Below, piece by piece: positions 45,590 to 54,301 of a stretch of DNA of 64,000 bases. Origin of the DNA: Bacteroidales bacterium (GTDB taxonomy: Bacteria; Bacteroidota; Bacteroidia; Bacteroidales; Bacteroidaceae); the NCBI GenBank assembly GCA_004557035.1, contig SFFB01000012.1, positions 1-64,000 of the forward strand, in the 5' to 3' direction. Position 1 is the stretch's first letter. The number at the start of each line of letters is the position of its first letter. The translations under genes were made by a program, and so were the position numbers. The notes beneath the pieces were generated by a model. It did no database searches and was not told the origin of the DNA. It saw only the letters and a list, made by a program, of their open reading frames with translations.

Positions 45590-46810
45590 ATGCTTAAGAA
45601 AATAGGCCTGCTCTTATGGCTCATCACACTGACCCTGCCTCACCTCTCGGCACAAAAGACTTTGAAGCAGATACGCACTTGCCTCAAAGACAAAAAAGCC
45701 GACGAGGCCATGAAACTCGTGGAGCAGATGGAGAAAGACACCACGACGACCGAATGGGCCAGACTCTATGACTACGCCAAGCAGGCACAAATCATCAAGA
45801 ACGATAAAGAGAACGAAAAACTCTATCTCAAACAAGCCTACGACACGGCTGCTCTCTTCAACACGGCCCTGCTGGCTTGCGACTATATTCTCAAATGCGA
45901 CGAAGCCGAACAAAAACAGCAAGCGCAAGAAGGCGACAAACCCAAATACCGTAAGACCAACGCCCGCATCCTTCACGACTACTATGCCAACATACACGCC
46001 GGCGGCCGATGGTTTTATGCCAGAAAAGACTACGCCTCGGCCATGCGACTCTTAAGCATGGCGCTCGACCTGCCCACAAAACCCATTTGGGGAGAAGACA
46101 GACAAGTGACAGCCAAAGCCGGCTACACCGCCGCCGCACAACTCTATCTTTGGGCGTCATTCCACAGCAAAAAATGGGAAGAAACCAACCGCTACAGAGA
46201 CATCGCTCTGGCCGACACGCTCAGTGCCCGACGCACCTCTCTCGAAATGCTTTCGCTCGCAGCCGAAGCACTCAAAGATACCGCCGACTATAAAGCGTTG
46301 CTGCTGCTTGGCCATAAAGACTATCCCTCCCACCCCTTCTTTTTCACTCACTTGGCCGACCTCTATGCCCGTAATGGCCAATACGACCGGCAACTCTCTC
46401 TGGCCGACCACAGGCTATCGGCCGACGCCACCGACGCTTGGGCGCTCGAAGCCAAAAGTCTGGCACTCATCAATCTTAAACGTTACGACGAAGCCATCAC
46501 GGCGGCCGAGCAGTGCATAGCCAACGACAGCACACACACCGACGCCTGGTATTACGTTGGACTGGCCTACTACTCCATGGCCAAAGCCGTGACCTTGCCG
46601 GCCAACATCAACTCAAAAGCCTACCAAAACGCCTTGGCCCGGCAAAAGCAACTCTACACGCTTGCACAACCGTATATGGAAGAATACCGGACGAAAAAGC
46701 CGGACGAAAAAGCCAAATGGGCCCCCATACTCTATCAAATCTATTTCTCGCTCAATCTGGGCAGCCGATTTGAAGAGATGCAACAAATCATCAAGACTTT
46801 GGCCGATTGA
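45590..46810 (+). CDS. Secreted TPR-like protein, paralogue of the preceding one
   Basis: A 406-residue exported protein. The signal peptide is MLKKIGLLLWLITLTLPHLSAQ (1-22). It is helical throughout with degenerate TPR units (AARLYLW-type helices, SLALINLKRYDEAITAAEQCIANDSTHTDAWYYVGLAYYSMAKA). The C-terminus (YMEEYRTKKPDEKAKWAPILYQIYFSLNLGSRFEEM) parallels the end of the preceding protein, where RELKPEDPRKWAYTLQMIYENLQMKAE occupies the same place. It lies 123 bases downstream of that gene, across a hairpin repeat. Function unknown. Confidence 0.8.
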   Translation: MLKKIGLLLWLITLTLPHLSAQKTLKQIRTCLKDKKADEAMKLVEQMEKDTTTTEWARLYDYAKQAQIIKNDKENEKLYLKQAYDTAALFNTALLACDYILKCDEAEQKQQAQEGDKPKYRKTNARILHDYYANIHAGGRWFYARKDYASAMRLLSMALDLPTKPIWGEDRQVTAKAGYTAAAQLYLWASFHSKKWEETNRYRDIALADTLSARRTSLEMLSLAAEALKDTADYKALLLLGHKDYPSHPFFFTHLADLYARNGQYDRQLSLADHRLSADATDAWALEAKSLALINLKRYDEAITAAEQCIANDSTHTDAWYYVGLAYYSMAKAVTLPANINSKAYQNALARQKQLYTLAQPYMEEYRTKKPDEKAKWAPILYQIYFSLNLGSRFEEMQQIIKTLAD

Positions 46811-46848
46811 GAATAGGAACAGTCAATAGCCTCCGGCCATTTCCCACT

Positions 46849-48897
46849 ATGCAAACCCATCTCCTTATGTCAGCACCTACGCCGCTACGTCCTCCCTATC
46901 ACACACCTCACGACACCTATCCTTTCCCACTCATTCACATTGACGACATTTTGCCGGCCATTAAGTGCGGCATTGCCGAAGAAGACGAAGAGATTGCCCG
47001 TATTGTTGGCAATCCCGAACCGCCTACTTTCGACAATACCATTGTGCCTTTTGAGAAGGCCGGACTATTGCTCGACCGTGCCACCACTTATATGTACAAT
47101 CAGTTGAGTGCCGAAACCAGCGACGCCCTTGACGCCGTGGCCCAACAGGCCGACCCTCTGCTTTCGGCCCATCGCTCAGACGTGATGCTCAACGAGGCAC
47201 TCTTCAATCGCATCAAGGCCGTCTATGAGCAACGCGACCGATACGAAGGCGAAGAACGGATGTTGCTGGAGCGAATGTATGAAAACTTTGAGCGCTCAGG
47301 CGCCACGCTCGATGCAACAGGCAAAAAACGATTGAGGGAAATCACGGCGAAGCTCTCGAGTCTCTCTCTACAATTTCAGCAAAATCTGCTCGCGGCCACC
47401 AATGCCTATGAGCTGCACGTCACCGACGAGAGCCGCTTGGCCGGTCTGCCGGAAACGTCGCTCAGCCAAGCCAAGCAGACGGCCGACGAGCGCGGCAAAG
47501 ACGGTTGGTGTTTTACCCTGCACGCCCCGAGCTATGTGCCGTTTATGGCCTATGCCGAAGACCGCGACTTGCGCCGGGAGATGTTTGAAGCCTATGGCCG
47601 CCGGTGCATTGCAGGCAGTGAGCACGACAATGCCGGCATCGTGGCCGAGATGGTGAACCTGCGTCTTGAAATGGCGCGCCTGTTGGGCTATTCCACCTAT
47701 GCTGACTACGTGTTGAAGCGCCGTATGGCCCACGACACAGCCGCCGTCGACAAATTGCTCGACGACTTGCTCACGGCCTATAAACCACAGGCCGAGAAAG
47801 AAGTCGAGGCCGTGAGCCAACTGGCCAAGAGCGAACAGGGTGCAGGTTTTGATTTTATGCCATGGGACTTTGCTTTCTATGCTCGCAAACTCAAACAGGC
47901 CCGTTTCGACATCGATGCCGAAATGCTTCGTCCCTATTTCGAACTCAGTGCGGTAATTAAAGGCGTGTTTGGCCTGGCCACCAAGCTCTATGGCATCACC
48001 TTCAAACGCCATGCCGACATTCCCGTTTATCATCCCGACGTCGTGGCCTATGAGGTGAACGACGCCGACGGCCGTTTCCTTGCCGTACTCTATGCCGACT
48101 TCCATCCGCGCGAAGGCAAACAAGGCGGAGCCTGGATGACCAACTATCGCGAAGAGCAGAACGGTACGGATCGTCCCCACGTGGCAGTGGTGATGAACTT
48201 CACCCGGCCCACGGCCGACAAGCCGGCTTTGCTCACACTCTCCGAGGTCGAAACCTTCCTCCACGAGTTTGGTCACGCCCTCCACGGCATCTTTGCCGAG
48301 ACGCGTTTCGCCAGTCTAAGCGGCACGAACGTGCTTTGGGATTTTGTGGAATTGCCGTCTCAGTTTATGGAGAATTACATCACCGAGAAAGATTTCCTCA
48401 ACACGTTTGCCCGCCACTATCAGACCGGCGAACCTATGCCCGACAGTCTGATTGAGCGCATAAGGCAAAGCCGCAATTTCAATGTGGCTTACGGCTGCAT
48501 AAGGCAGGTGTCTTTCGGCTTGCTCGATATGGCTTGGCACACGCTTACGGCACCGTTCCACGGCGATGTGCGCACTTTCGAGCGCGAGGCTTGGGCGGCA
48601 GCCCGACTGATGCCCGAGACACCCGAGGCCTGTATGACGGTGCAGTTCAGCCACATTATGAGCGGCGGCTACTCGGCCGGCTACTACAGCTACAAATGGG
48701 CCGAGGTGCTCGATGCCGACGCCTTCGGCCTATTCAAGGAAACCGGCATTTTCAACCGAGAGACGGCCGCACAGTTCCGCAGCCAAATTCTCTCGCGCGG
48801 CGGTACCGAAGACCCCGCTGTGATGTTCCGCCGTTTCCGTGGCCGAGACGCCTCCATCGCCGCTTTGATGACGCGCGACGGCCTTTCCCGCCAATAA
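46849..48897 (+). CDS. M3 family peptidase (oligopeptidase A/Dcp type)
   Basis: A 682-residue zinc metallopeptidase. The catalytic motif HEFGH is at about 472-476 (LHEFGHALHGIF), with the third ligand Glu expected in the following NVLWDFVELPSQFMENY segment. The N-terminal half is helical as in M3 enzymes. There is no signal peptide, so it probably works on peptides in the cytosol, though Dcp-type enzymes occur in both compartments. ATG 46849 is used; ATG 46867 is equally possible. The gene follows a TPR protein after 38 bases. Confidence 0.92.
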   Translation: MQTHLLMSAPTPLRPPYHTPHDTYPFPLIHIDDILPAIKCGIAEEDEEIARIVGNPEPPTFDNTIVPFEKAGLLLDRATTYMYNQLSAETSDALDAVAQQADPLLSAHRSDVMLNEALFNRIKAVYEQRDRYEGEERMLLERMYENFERSGATLDATGKKRLREITAKLSSLSLQFQQNLLAATNAYELHVTDESRLAGLPETSLSQAKQTADERGKDGWCFTLHAPSYVPFMAYAEDRDLRREMFEAYGRRCIAGSEHDNAGIVAEMVNLRLEMARLLGYSTYADYVLKRRMAHDTAAVDKLLDDLLTAYKPQAEKEVEAVSQLAKSEQGAGFDFMPWDFAFYARKLKQARFDIDAEMLRPYFELSAVIKGVFGLATKLYGITFKRHADIPVYHPDVVAYEVNDADGRFLAVLYADFHPREGKQGGAWMTNYREEQNGTDRPHVAVVMNFTRPTADKPALLTLSEVETFLHEFGHALHGIFAETRFASLSGTNVLWDFVELPSQFMENYITEKDFLNTFARHYQTGEPMPDSLIERIRQSRNFNVAYGCIRQVSFGLLDMAWHTLTAPFHGDVRTFEREAWAAARLMPETPEACMTVQFSHIMSGGYSAGYYSYKWAEVLDADAFGLFKETGIFNRETAAQFRSQILSRGGTEDPAVMFRRFRGRDASIAALMTRDGLSRQ

Positions 48898-48924
48898 CAA
48901 TCACAGGCCTACACCATATTATAT

Positions 48925-49368
48925 ATGAAAGACAAGCAAGACGAACTCGACAAGCGCTATTTGCGTATGGCATCCATCTGGGCCGAAAACTCTTACTGCC
49001 AACGCCGACAAGTGGGCGCGCTCATCGTCAAAGACAAAATGATCATCAGCGACGGCTACAACGGTACGCCTTCGGGCTTTGAGAATGTCTGCGAAGACGA
49101 ACAGGGCGTGACCAAACCCTACGTGCTTCACGCCGAGGCCAACGCCATCACCAAAATAGCCCGCTCGGGCAACAACTCCGACGGCGCCACTCTCTACGTC
49201 ACCGACTCGCCCTGCATTGAGTGCAGCAAACTCATCATCCAGGCAGGCATACGCCGTGTGATTTTTTCAAGAAAATACCGACTTACTGAAGGACTCGACC
49301 TCCTCAAACGGGCCGGCATCGAAATCGTACATATTCCTCTCGAAGAGCGTCAAAGCAAAAAAGACTAA
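48925..49368 (+). CDS. Deoxycytidylate (dCMP) deaminase family protein
   Basis: A 147-residue zinc deaminase of the dCMP deaminase/ComEB type, which makes dUMP for thymidylate synthesis. The zinc site is HAEANA (His and catalytic Glu) with SPCIECSK (PC-xx-C). The N-terminal Cys/His-containing segment SYCQRRQVGALIVKDKMIISDGYNGTPSGFENVC is typical of the group. The last codons (KKD) and the TAA stop lie in a GTCT-arm repeat, as in engB. Confidence 0.92.
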   Translation: MKDKQDELDKRYLRMASIWAENSYCQRRQVGALIVKDKMIISDGYNGTPSGFENVCEDEQGVTKPYVLHAEANAITKIARSGNNSDGATLYVTDSPCIECSKLIIQAGIRRVIFSRKYRLTEGLDLLKRAGIEIVHIPLEERQSKKD

Positions 49369-49448
49369 GAGACAAAAAGACAAAAAGTGGCTTGGCCGCT
49401 CAAACTCTTAGACTCTTAGTCTCTTAGTCTTTTAGACTCTTTGACTCT
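49362..49448. repeat. GTCT-arm hairpin repeat between the deaminase and protease genes
   Basis: This is the clearest copy: GACTAAGAGACAAAAAGAC, core GTGGCTTGGCCGCTCAAACT, then CTTAGACTCTTAGTCTCTTAG. It supplies the stop codon of the upstream gene (49366-49368) and ends 27 bases before the downstream start. Confidence 0.85.
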
Positions 49449-49474
49449 ATTCAACATTCACCACAGAGCATCTT

Positions 49475-51232
49475 ATGAAAAAAGAAAGCACCTACAGGTA
49501 CACGCCGATACTTGTGGCCATTGGTGTGGTCGTGGGCATACTCACCGGCAGCTTCTATGCCAGCCACTTCTCCGGCCAAAGGCTCAACATCATCAACAAT
49601 TCCACCGAGAAAATCAACAGCCTTTTCCACATCATCGACGACCAATATGTGGACGACGTCAAAATAGACGACCTCGTCGAGTCGGCTATGCCGGCCATTC
49701 TTGCCAAGCTCGACCCTCACTCGGTCTATATTCCCGCCTCCGAGGCCAAGTCTTCGATGGAAGACCTCCAAGGCAGCTTTTCCGGCGTCGGCGTGCAGTT
49801 TATGATTTATAAAGATACCGTCCGTGTGGTCAAGGTGATTGCCGGCGGTCCGTCTGAACACGTCGGCGTGCGCGCCGGCGACCGCATTGTGGCCATCGAT
49901 GGCAAACCTTTCACCGGTAAGGTGGCTACTAACGACGAGACGCGCAAACGTCTCAAAGGCGCCGCAGAGACACAAGTGCGCCTCACCATCGTGAGAAGCG
50001 GAGAGGCCAAGCCGCTCAACTTCACGGTGACGCGCGGCGATGTGCCTGTGCAGAGCATCGATCTCAGTTATATGCTCGATGCCGAAACGGGCTACATCCG
50101 TATTCGCAGTTTTGGCGAAACCACCTATGCCGAGTGGCTGGCAGCCTTGGCCGAACTCAGTCAGCAGGGACTGCAACGCCTCATCATCGACCTGCGGGGC
50201 AACCTCGGCGGCTATATGGCACCGGCCATCCAGATTGCCAACGAGTTTTTGGCCAAAGGCCGTCTCATCGTCTACACCAAAGGCCGCAAATCTCCGCGTG
50301 AGGAATACACGTCCGACGGCCGCGGCACCTATCAGACCATGCCGCTTGTCTTGCTTGTGGACGAGTCTTCGGCCTCGGCCAGCGAAATTCTCGCCGGTGC
50401 CATCCAAGACAACGACCGCGGCACCATTATCGGACGACGCACTTTCGGCAAGGGACTCGTGCAGGTGCCCATTGAATTCAGCGACGGCTCTATGCTCCGA
50501 CTCACCAAGGCGCGTTACTACACCCCCTCCGGGCGGTGTGTGCAGAAACCTTATACGCCCGGCGATGAGGAAGAATATGAAATGGATCTCCTCACCCGTG
50601 CCGAGCACGGCGAGTATTTCTCTCGCGACAGCATCAAGACTTCGGGCGAAAAATACCACACGCGCATAGGCCGCGTGGTCTATGGCGGAGGCGGCATCAT
50701 TCCCGATGTGTTCATCCCCCGCGATACGCTCGGCATCACCTCTTGGTATCGCGACGTCTACCTCACCGGTGTGCTCAGCGAGTTTGCCTATGAAATCACC
50801 GACCGCTACCGTGCCAAGTTGGCCGGCAAACTGACGGCGGCCGAGGTGGAGCGTTTCCTGGCCAAAGAGAATATTGTGGAGCAACTTGCCGTCTTTGCCG
50901 CCAAAGCCGGCATCAAGCGCCGCAACAATATGATACGTGAGTCGTACGACCTCATCTTCAAGACGCTCTGTGCCAATGTCATCGACGAAATCGTCTCTAC
51001 GAGAGCGGCATCGGAGTGGCTTAGCGGGTCGGACCAAGCCATCATTGAGGCCCTTCAGATACTGAAGCGTGGCGAAGCCTTCCCCCGACTCACGTCCGAG
51101 AGTGCCGGTCAGAAGACCGCTTGCGCCGCCACGTGGATGCGCTCACCGTTTTTGGCCAATTCCATCCCTTATTTGCCTTTCAACAAGACCTTAGCCCTAT
51201 GGCCACAAAAGCGGACATCCGTCGTGTTGTGA
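49475..51232 (+). CDS. C-terminal processing peptidase (S41, PDZ)
   Basis: A 585-residue protease. An N-terminal membrane anchor or signal covers residues about 10-32 (PILVAIGVVVGILTGSFYASHF). The PDZ domain is about residues 90-175 (GVRAGDRIVAIDGKPF). The catalytic domain has the Ser in VDESSASASEILAGAIQD and the Lys in GRRTFGKGLVQ, the S41 dyad. It acts in the periplasm on protein C-termini. The last 45 residues are unlike a normal end (rich in W, P and hydrophobics) and overlap the next gene by 34 bases, so the stop may have shifted downstream. Confidence 0.92.
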   Translation: MKKESTYRYTPILVAIGVVVGILTGSFYASHFSGQRLNIINNSTEKINSLFHIIDDQYVDDVKIDDLVESAMPAILAKLDPHSVYIPASEAKSSMEDLQGSFSGVGVQFMIYKDTVRVVKVIAGGPSEHVGVRAGDRIVAIDGKPFTGKVATNDETRKRLKGAAETQVRLTIVRSGEAKPLNFTVTRGDVPVQSIDLSYMLDAETGYIRIRSFGETTYAEWLAALAELSQQGLQRLIIDLRGNLGGYMAPAIQIANEFLAKGRLIVYTKGRKSPREEYTSDGRGTYQTMPLVLLVDESSASASEILAGAIQDNDRGTIIGRRTFGKGLVQVPIEFSDGSMLRLTKARYYTPSGRCVQKPYTPGDEEEYEMDLLTRAEHGEYFSRDSIKTSGEKYHTRIGRVVYGGGGIIPDVFIPRDTLGITSWYRDVYLTGVLSEFAYEITDRYRAKLAGKLTAAEVERFLAKENIVEQLAVFAAKAGIKRRNNMIRESYDLIFKTLCANVIDEIVSTRAASEWLSGSDQAIIEALQILKRGEAFPRLTSESAGQKTACAATWMRSPFLANSIPYLPFNKTLALWPQKRTSVVL

Positions 51233-51741
51233 AGGAGGCCAAAAAGGCTATGACGCCTGCCGAGCGCCAAGAGGCTTCCCGACGCATTGTGGCCAATCTG
51301 CTGAGCCGCCGGGACTTGGCCGAGGCCAAGACGGTTTTGCTCTATGCTGCCTTGCCCGATGAGCCCGACACCGCTGCACTGATTGACCATTTCGCCGCCC
51401 TGGGCAGGCAGGTGTTGCTGCCTACGGTGGTGGGTGACGACCTTTGGCTTCGCACCTATACCTCACCCCAAGAGTCCGCCATTGGGGCTTTTGGCATCCT
51501 CGAACCCACCGGGCCACGCTTCACAGATTTCGCCGCCATCGACTGGGTTCTTGTCCCCGGCGTGGCCTTCTCGCCGGCCGGCCAAAGACTGGGCCGCGGC
51601 CGCGGCTACTACGACCGGCTGCTCTCACATCCCGACTTCGGCGGCGTGAAAAAGGTGGGATGTGCCTTCCGTTACCAACTCTTCCCCACTCTCCCCACCG
51701 AGCCTCACGACATCCTTATGGACGACGTCGTCACCGACTAA
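51199..51741 (+). CDS. 5-formyltetrahydrofolate cyclo-ligase
   Basis: A 180-residue enzyme that converts 5-formyl-THF to methenyl-THF using ATP. The basic N-terminus MATKADIRRVVKEAKKAMTPAERQEASRRI and the ATP-binding loop LGRGRGYYDRLL near residue 135 are diagnostic. ATG 51199 lies inside the end of the protease gene (34-base overlap), which suggests coupled translation; an in-frame ATG at 51121 would add an unrelated 26 residues. Confidence 0.92.
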   Translation: MATKADIRRVVKEAKKAMTPAERQEASRRIVANLLSRRDLAEAKTVLLYAALPDEPDTAALIDHFAALGRQVLLPTVVGDDLWLRTYTSPQESAIGAFGILEPTGPRFTDFAAIDWVLVPGVAFSPAGQRLGRGRGYYDRLLSHPDFGGVKKVGCAFRYQLFPTLPTEPHDILMDDVVTD

Positions 51742-51759
51742 AACCACCTTCTCCTCCCT

Positions 51760-52665
51760 ATGTCTTCTTTTCATCTCATCGCCGACAGCGGCAGCACCAA
51801 GACCGACTGGGCCTTGGTCTCTACTGACGAAAAGTCACGTCCTCTCCACACCTTCCGCACCCCCGGCATCAATCCCTTCATGCTTTCTGACGAAGCCATA
51901 TCGACCCTGCTCACGGCCGAAGTGGCGCCACGCCTGAACACTTTGGACGGTTTGGCACATATCGGAACGAAAGCCTCGTCGGCCTCGCTGGCCATCCGTT
52001 TTTACGGGGCCGGTCAGCGCGGCAATCAAACGGCGCGCACACAGCGTTTGCTTGCAGCCGTATGGCCCGAAGCCACCATCACCGTCGAGAGCGACATTGT
52101 TTGTGCCGCCCGAGCGCTTTTTGGCCGGTCAGACGGCATTGCCTGCATCCTCGGCACCGGCAGCAACAGCGCACTGATTGAAGGCGGCAAGGTGACGGGC
52201 AGTGTCCCGCCGATGGGCTACATCTTGGGCGACGAGGGCAGTGGCGCCAGCCTGGGACGGCAACTGGTGGTGAATGTGTGCCGAGGCATCTGGCCCGATT
52301 CGCTTTGCCAAACATTTTTTGACGAAACCGGTCTCACGGCCGACACCGTCATTGAGCGCGTCTACCGTCCTGCTCAGGCTTATCCCGAAGGTGCCGTGGT
52401 GCCGCCCAACCGCTTTCTGGCCTCGCTTTGTCCGTTTTTGTCGGCCCACATCGACCGTCCCGAAGTGGCAGCCTTGGTCGTGGACGAAATGAAACGTTTT
52501 TTCACCCGTCAAGCCTCACTTTACGGCCGCCGCGATTTGCCCGTGGGATTTGTGGGCAGCATTGCCACCCATTTTTCGGCCCAACTGGCACAAGCCGCCA
52601 GCGACACACACATCCGCCTCGGCGACATCCTCGCCGCGCCCTTTGACCGCCTCGAGCGCTTGTAA
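51760..52665 (+). CDS. BadF/BadG/BcrA-type ATPase, N-acetylglucosamine kinase-like
   Basis: A 301-residue member of the actin-like ATPase fold. The phosphate 1 motif is IADSGSTKTDWALV (residues 6-19), the second is CILGTGSNSALIEGGK with GYILGDEGSGASLG, typical of the N-acetylglucosamine kinase branch of the BadF family rather than the dehydratase activators. It probably phosphorylates an amino sugar, perhaps during cell-wall recycling. It follows the cyclo-ligase by 18 bases. Confidence 0.85.
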   Translation: MSSFHLIADSGSTKTDWALVSTDEKSRPLHTFRTPGINPFMLSDEAISTLLTAEVAPRLNTLDGLAHIGTKASSASLAIRFYGAGQRGNQTARTQRLLAAVWPEATITVESDIVCAARALFGRSDGIACILGTGSNSALIEGGKVTGSVPPMGYILGDEGSGASLGRQLVVNVCRGIWPDSLCQTFFDETGLTADTVIERVYRPAQAYPEGAVVPPNRFLASLCPFLSAHIDRPEVAALVVDEMKRFFTRQASLYGRRDLPVGFVGSIATHFSAQLAQAASDTHIRLGDILAAPFDRLERL

Positions 52666-52828
52666 GTTGGCCGGCAGTCGGGGCTTGTTCAAAAAGTCCG
52701 GTCGATTGTGACAAAAATCACGGAGATTATTTCCACAGTCTTTTCCGTGGCTTGGATTTTTCTTGAAAAAGCGTTTCGGAAGAGCCCAAACCCACTCAGA
52801 CGTCAACAAAACAGGGTAAATTTTTCTT

Positions 52829-52882
52829 GGCATAAGGACACGAAAAACGCCCATAAGGCCGGTTTTTACTGCCATAAGGCCC
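52829..52882 (-). repeat. CCTTATG array, three copies at 21-bp period
   Basis: On the minus strand: GGGCCTTATGGC, CCGGCCTTATGGGC, GTCCTTATGCC. The ATAAGG cores on the plus strand start at 52832, 52853 and 52874, exactly 21 bases apart. A hairpin precedes it on the minus strand. Confidence 0.85.
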
Positions 52883-52901
52883 GTAGTGGCCGCAAACCAT
52901 C

Positions 52902-52932
52902 AAAAAAAGGAGACCAATGAGGCCTCCTTTTT
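52902..52932. terminator. Two-way terminator between the sugar-kinase-like gene and hemW
   Basis: AAAAAGGAG and CTCCTTTTT flank an 11-base loop (52904-52932), with A-run and T-run on either side, so it can work in both directions between convergent genes. Confidence 0.75.
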
Positions 52933-52996
52933 CTATCTCTGATGAAATTTACGCCGAAACGATGATGAGAAAAAAGACAACAAGCACCGACTACAT

Positions 52997-54166
52997 TCAT
53001 CCAATCATCAAATCGGCCATGACACGGTCTGAAAGCATAATGCCGCGGCGTGTCAGGGCCAACCGGCCGTCGGGATGCCGGGCGAGCAGGCCGCTGTCGA
53101 TGTGAGGCCGCGCCAGTCGGCTGATTTCATTCGCCGCCTCGCAGCCAAAGCGCTCAGCCAGTCGTGTCAGGTCGATGCCCTCGCGGCAACGCAGTGCCGT
53201 CATCACCATCTCGTCTTGCAGTTCGGCGTCGGTGAGACGCTCTGTGACGTGGGGCACTTGTCCGTCGGGCGCAGCCAGATAGGCGCGGAGGTCGGCGGTG
53301 TTGGCGCGGCGCAGGCTGTGGCCATCGTAACTGTGGGCCGCCGGTCCGAAACCAAGATAAGGCACGCCCTGCCAATAAGAAGAGTTGTGGCGTGACCTAT
53401 AGCCGGGCCGGGCATAGTTGGAAATCTCATAGTGCTCAAAACCAGCCTCTTCGGCGGCATCGGCCAGGTGGTTCATCATCGCCTCAAAGAGCGTCTCGTC
53501 TGTGTCGGCCACTTCGCCACGCTCCACCATACGCTGCAGCGGCGTGCCCTCTTCCACCATCAGACTGTAGGCCGAGAGATGGGTGACAGGAAGGCTCAGC
53601 GCCGTCTGCACATCGCTCTGCCACTCTTCAAGACTTTGGCCGGGAAGGCCGAAAATCAAGTCGACCGAAATGTTGTCAATGCCGTTTTCGCTCAAAAGGT
53701 TCACTGCCTCGACGGCACCGGTGGCATCGTGACGGCGGCGGAGGAAACGCAGTCGCGCGTCGTTGAAACTCTGCACGCCAAGGCTCACACGGTTCACGCC
53801 CAAGGCTTTCACCCGCCGGCAAAAGGCTGTGTCGACGTCGTCTGGATTGGCCTCGATGGTGATTTCGGCATCGGGCGAGAGCGAAAAACAGCGATGAATG
53901 GCCGAAAAAAGTTGTTCGAGAGCCGACGATTGGAGCACCGACGGCGTGCCGCCACCGAGATAGACCGTCTGCGCCACGCCGTCGAGTTCGTGACGGCGAC
54001 GATCCATCTCAAGCGACACCGCCTCGACATATTTTTGCTGAAGATCGGGCCCAAAAGTGGTCGAATAAAACGCACAATACACGCAGCGCGTGCGGCAAAA
54101 AGGCACGTGCACATAGAGTCCGAAACCGGAGGCGGAAGGAGTAGCGGTTGTAAGCGGTGAAGACAT
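52997..54166 (-). CDS. hemW: Radical SAM heme chaperone HemW
   Basis: A 389-residue radical SAM protein. The cluster motif is C24-x3-C28-xx-C31 (VPFCRTRCVYCAF); HemW proteins keep this CxxxCxxC and usually an extra Cys. TVYLGGGTPSVL, EANPDDV, NRVSLGVQSFND and ISVDLIFGLPGQS are typical. HemW proteins insert heme into respiratory enzymes; this group was formerly annotated as oxygen-independent coproporphyrinogen oxidase, whose true members have further conserved residues. A C-terminal winged helix-like region follows. Confidence 0.9.
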   Translation of the reverse strand: MSSPLTTATPSASGFGLYVHVPFCRTRCVYCAFYSTTFGPDLQQKYVEAVSLEMDRRRHELDGVAQTVYLGGGTPSVLQSSALEQLFSAIHRCFSLSPDAEITIEANPDDVDTAFCRRVKALGVNRVSLGVQSFNDARLRFLRRRHDATGAVEAVNLLSENGIDNISVDLIFGLPGQSLEEWQSDVQTALSLPVTHLSAYSLMVEEGTPLQRMVERGEVADTDETLFEAMMNHLADAAEEAGFEHYEISNYARPGYRSRHNSSYWQGVPYLGFGPAAHSYDGHSLRRANTADLRAYLAAPDGQVPHVTERLTDAELQDEMVMTALRCREGIDLTRLAERFGCEAANEISRLARPHIDSGLLARHPDGRLALTRRGIMLSDRVMADLMIG

Positions 54167-54200
54167 GGACAGATGAGGCGATAGCCGTGAGACAATGGCG

Positions 54201-54208
54201 CAAATTTA
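54201..54208 (-). promoter_or_regulatory. Promoter -7 element for hemW
   Basis: On the minus strand TAAATTTG matches TAnnTTTG, about 35 bases before the hemW ATG. It is divergent from a second TAAATTTG at 54263. Confidence 0.5.
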
Positions 54209-54262
54209 GCCAATCGTTTTGTATTTCGTCGGTAAATCGTGGCGAGAAAGAAAATGAAATGC

Positions 54263-54270
54263 TAAATTTG
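54263..54270 (+). promoter_or_regulatory. Promoter -7 element for the DUF3127 gene
   Basis: TAAATTTG matches TAnnTTTG, 32 bases before ATG 54302. Confidence 0.5.
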
Positions 54271-54301
54271 CGGAGAAATATCTTAACAATACAACATAAA
54301 C

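Larger units (their letters stand above)
52666..52996. other. Intergenic stretch between convergent genes
   Basis: It holds the CCTTATGG array at 52829-52882 and the terminator at 52902-52932. Between 52666 and 52828 I see no gene, promoter or repeat. Confidence 0.5.
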
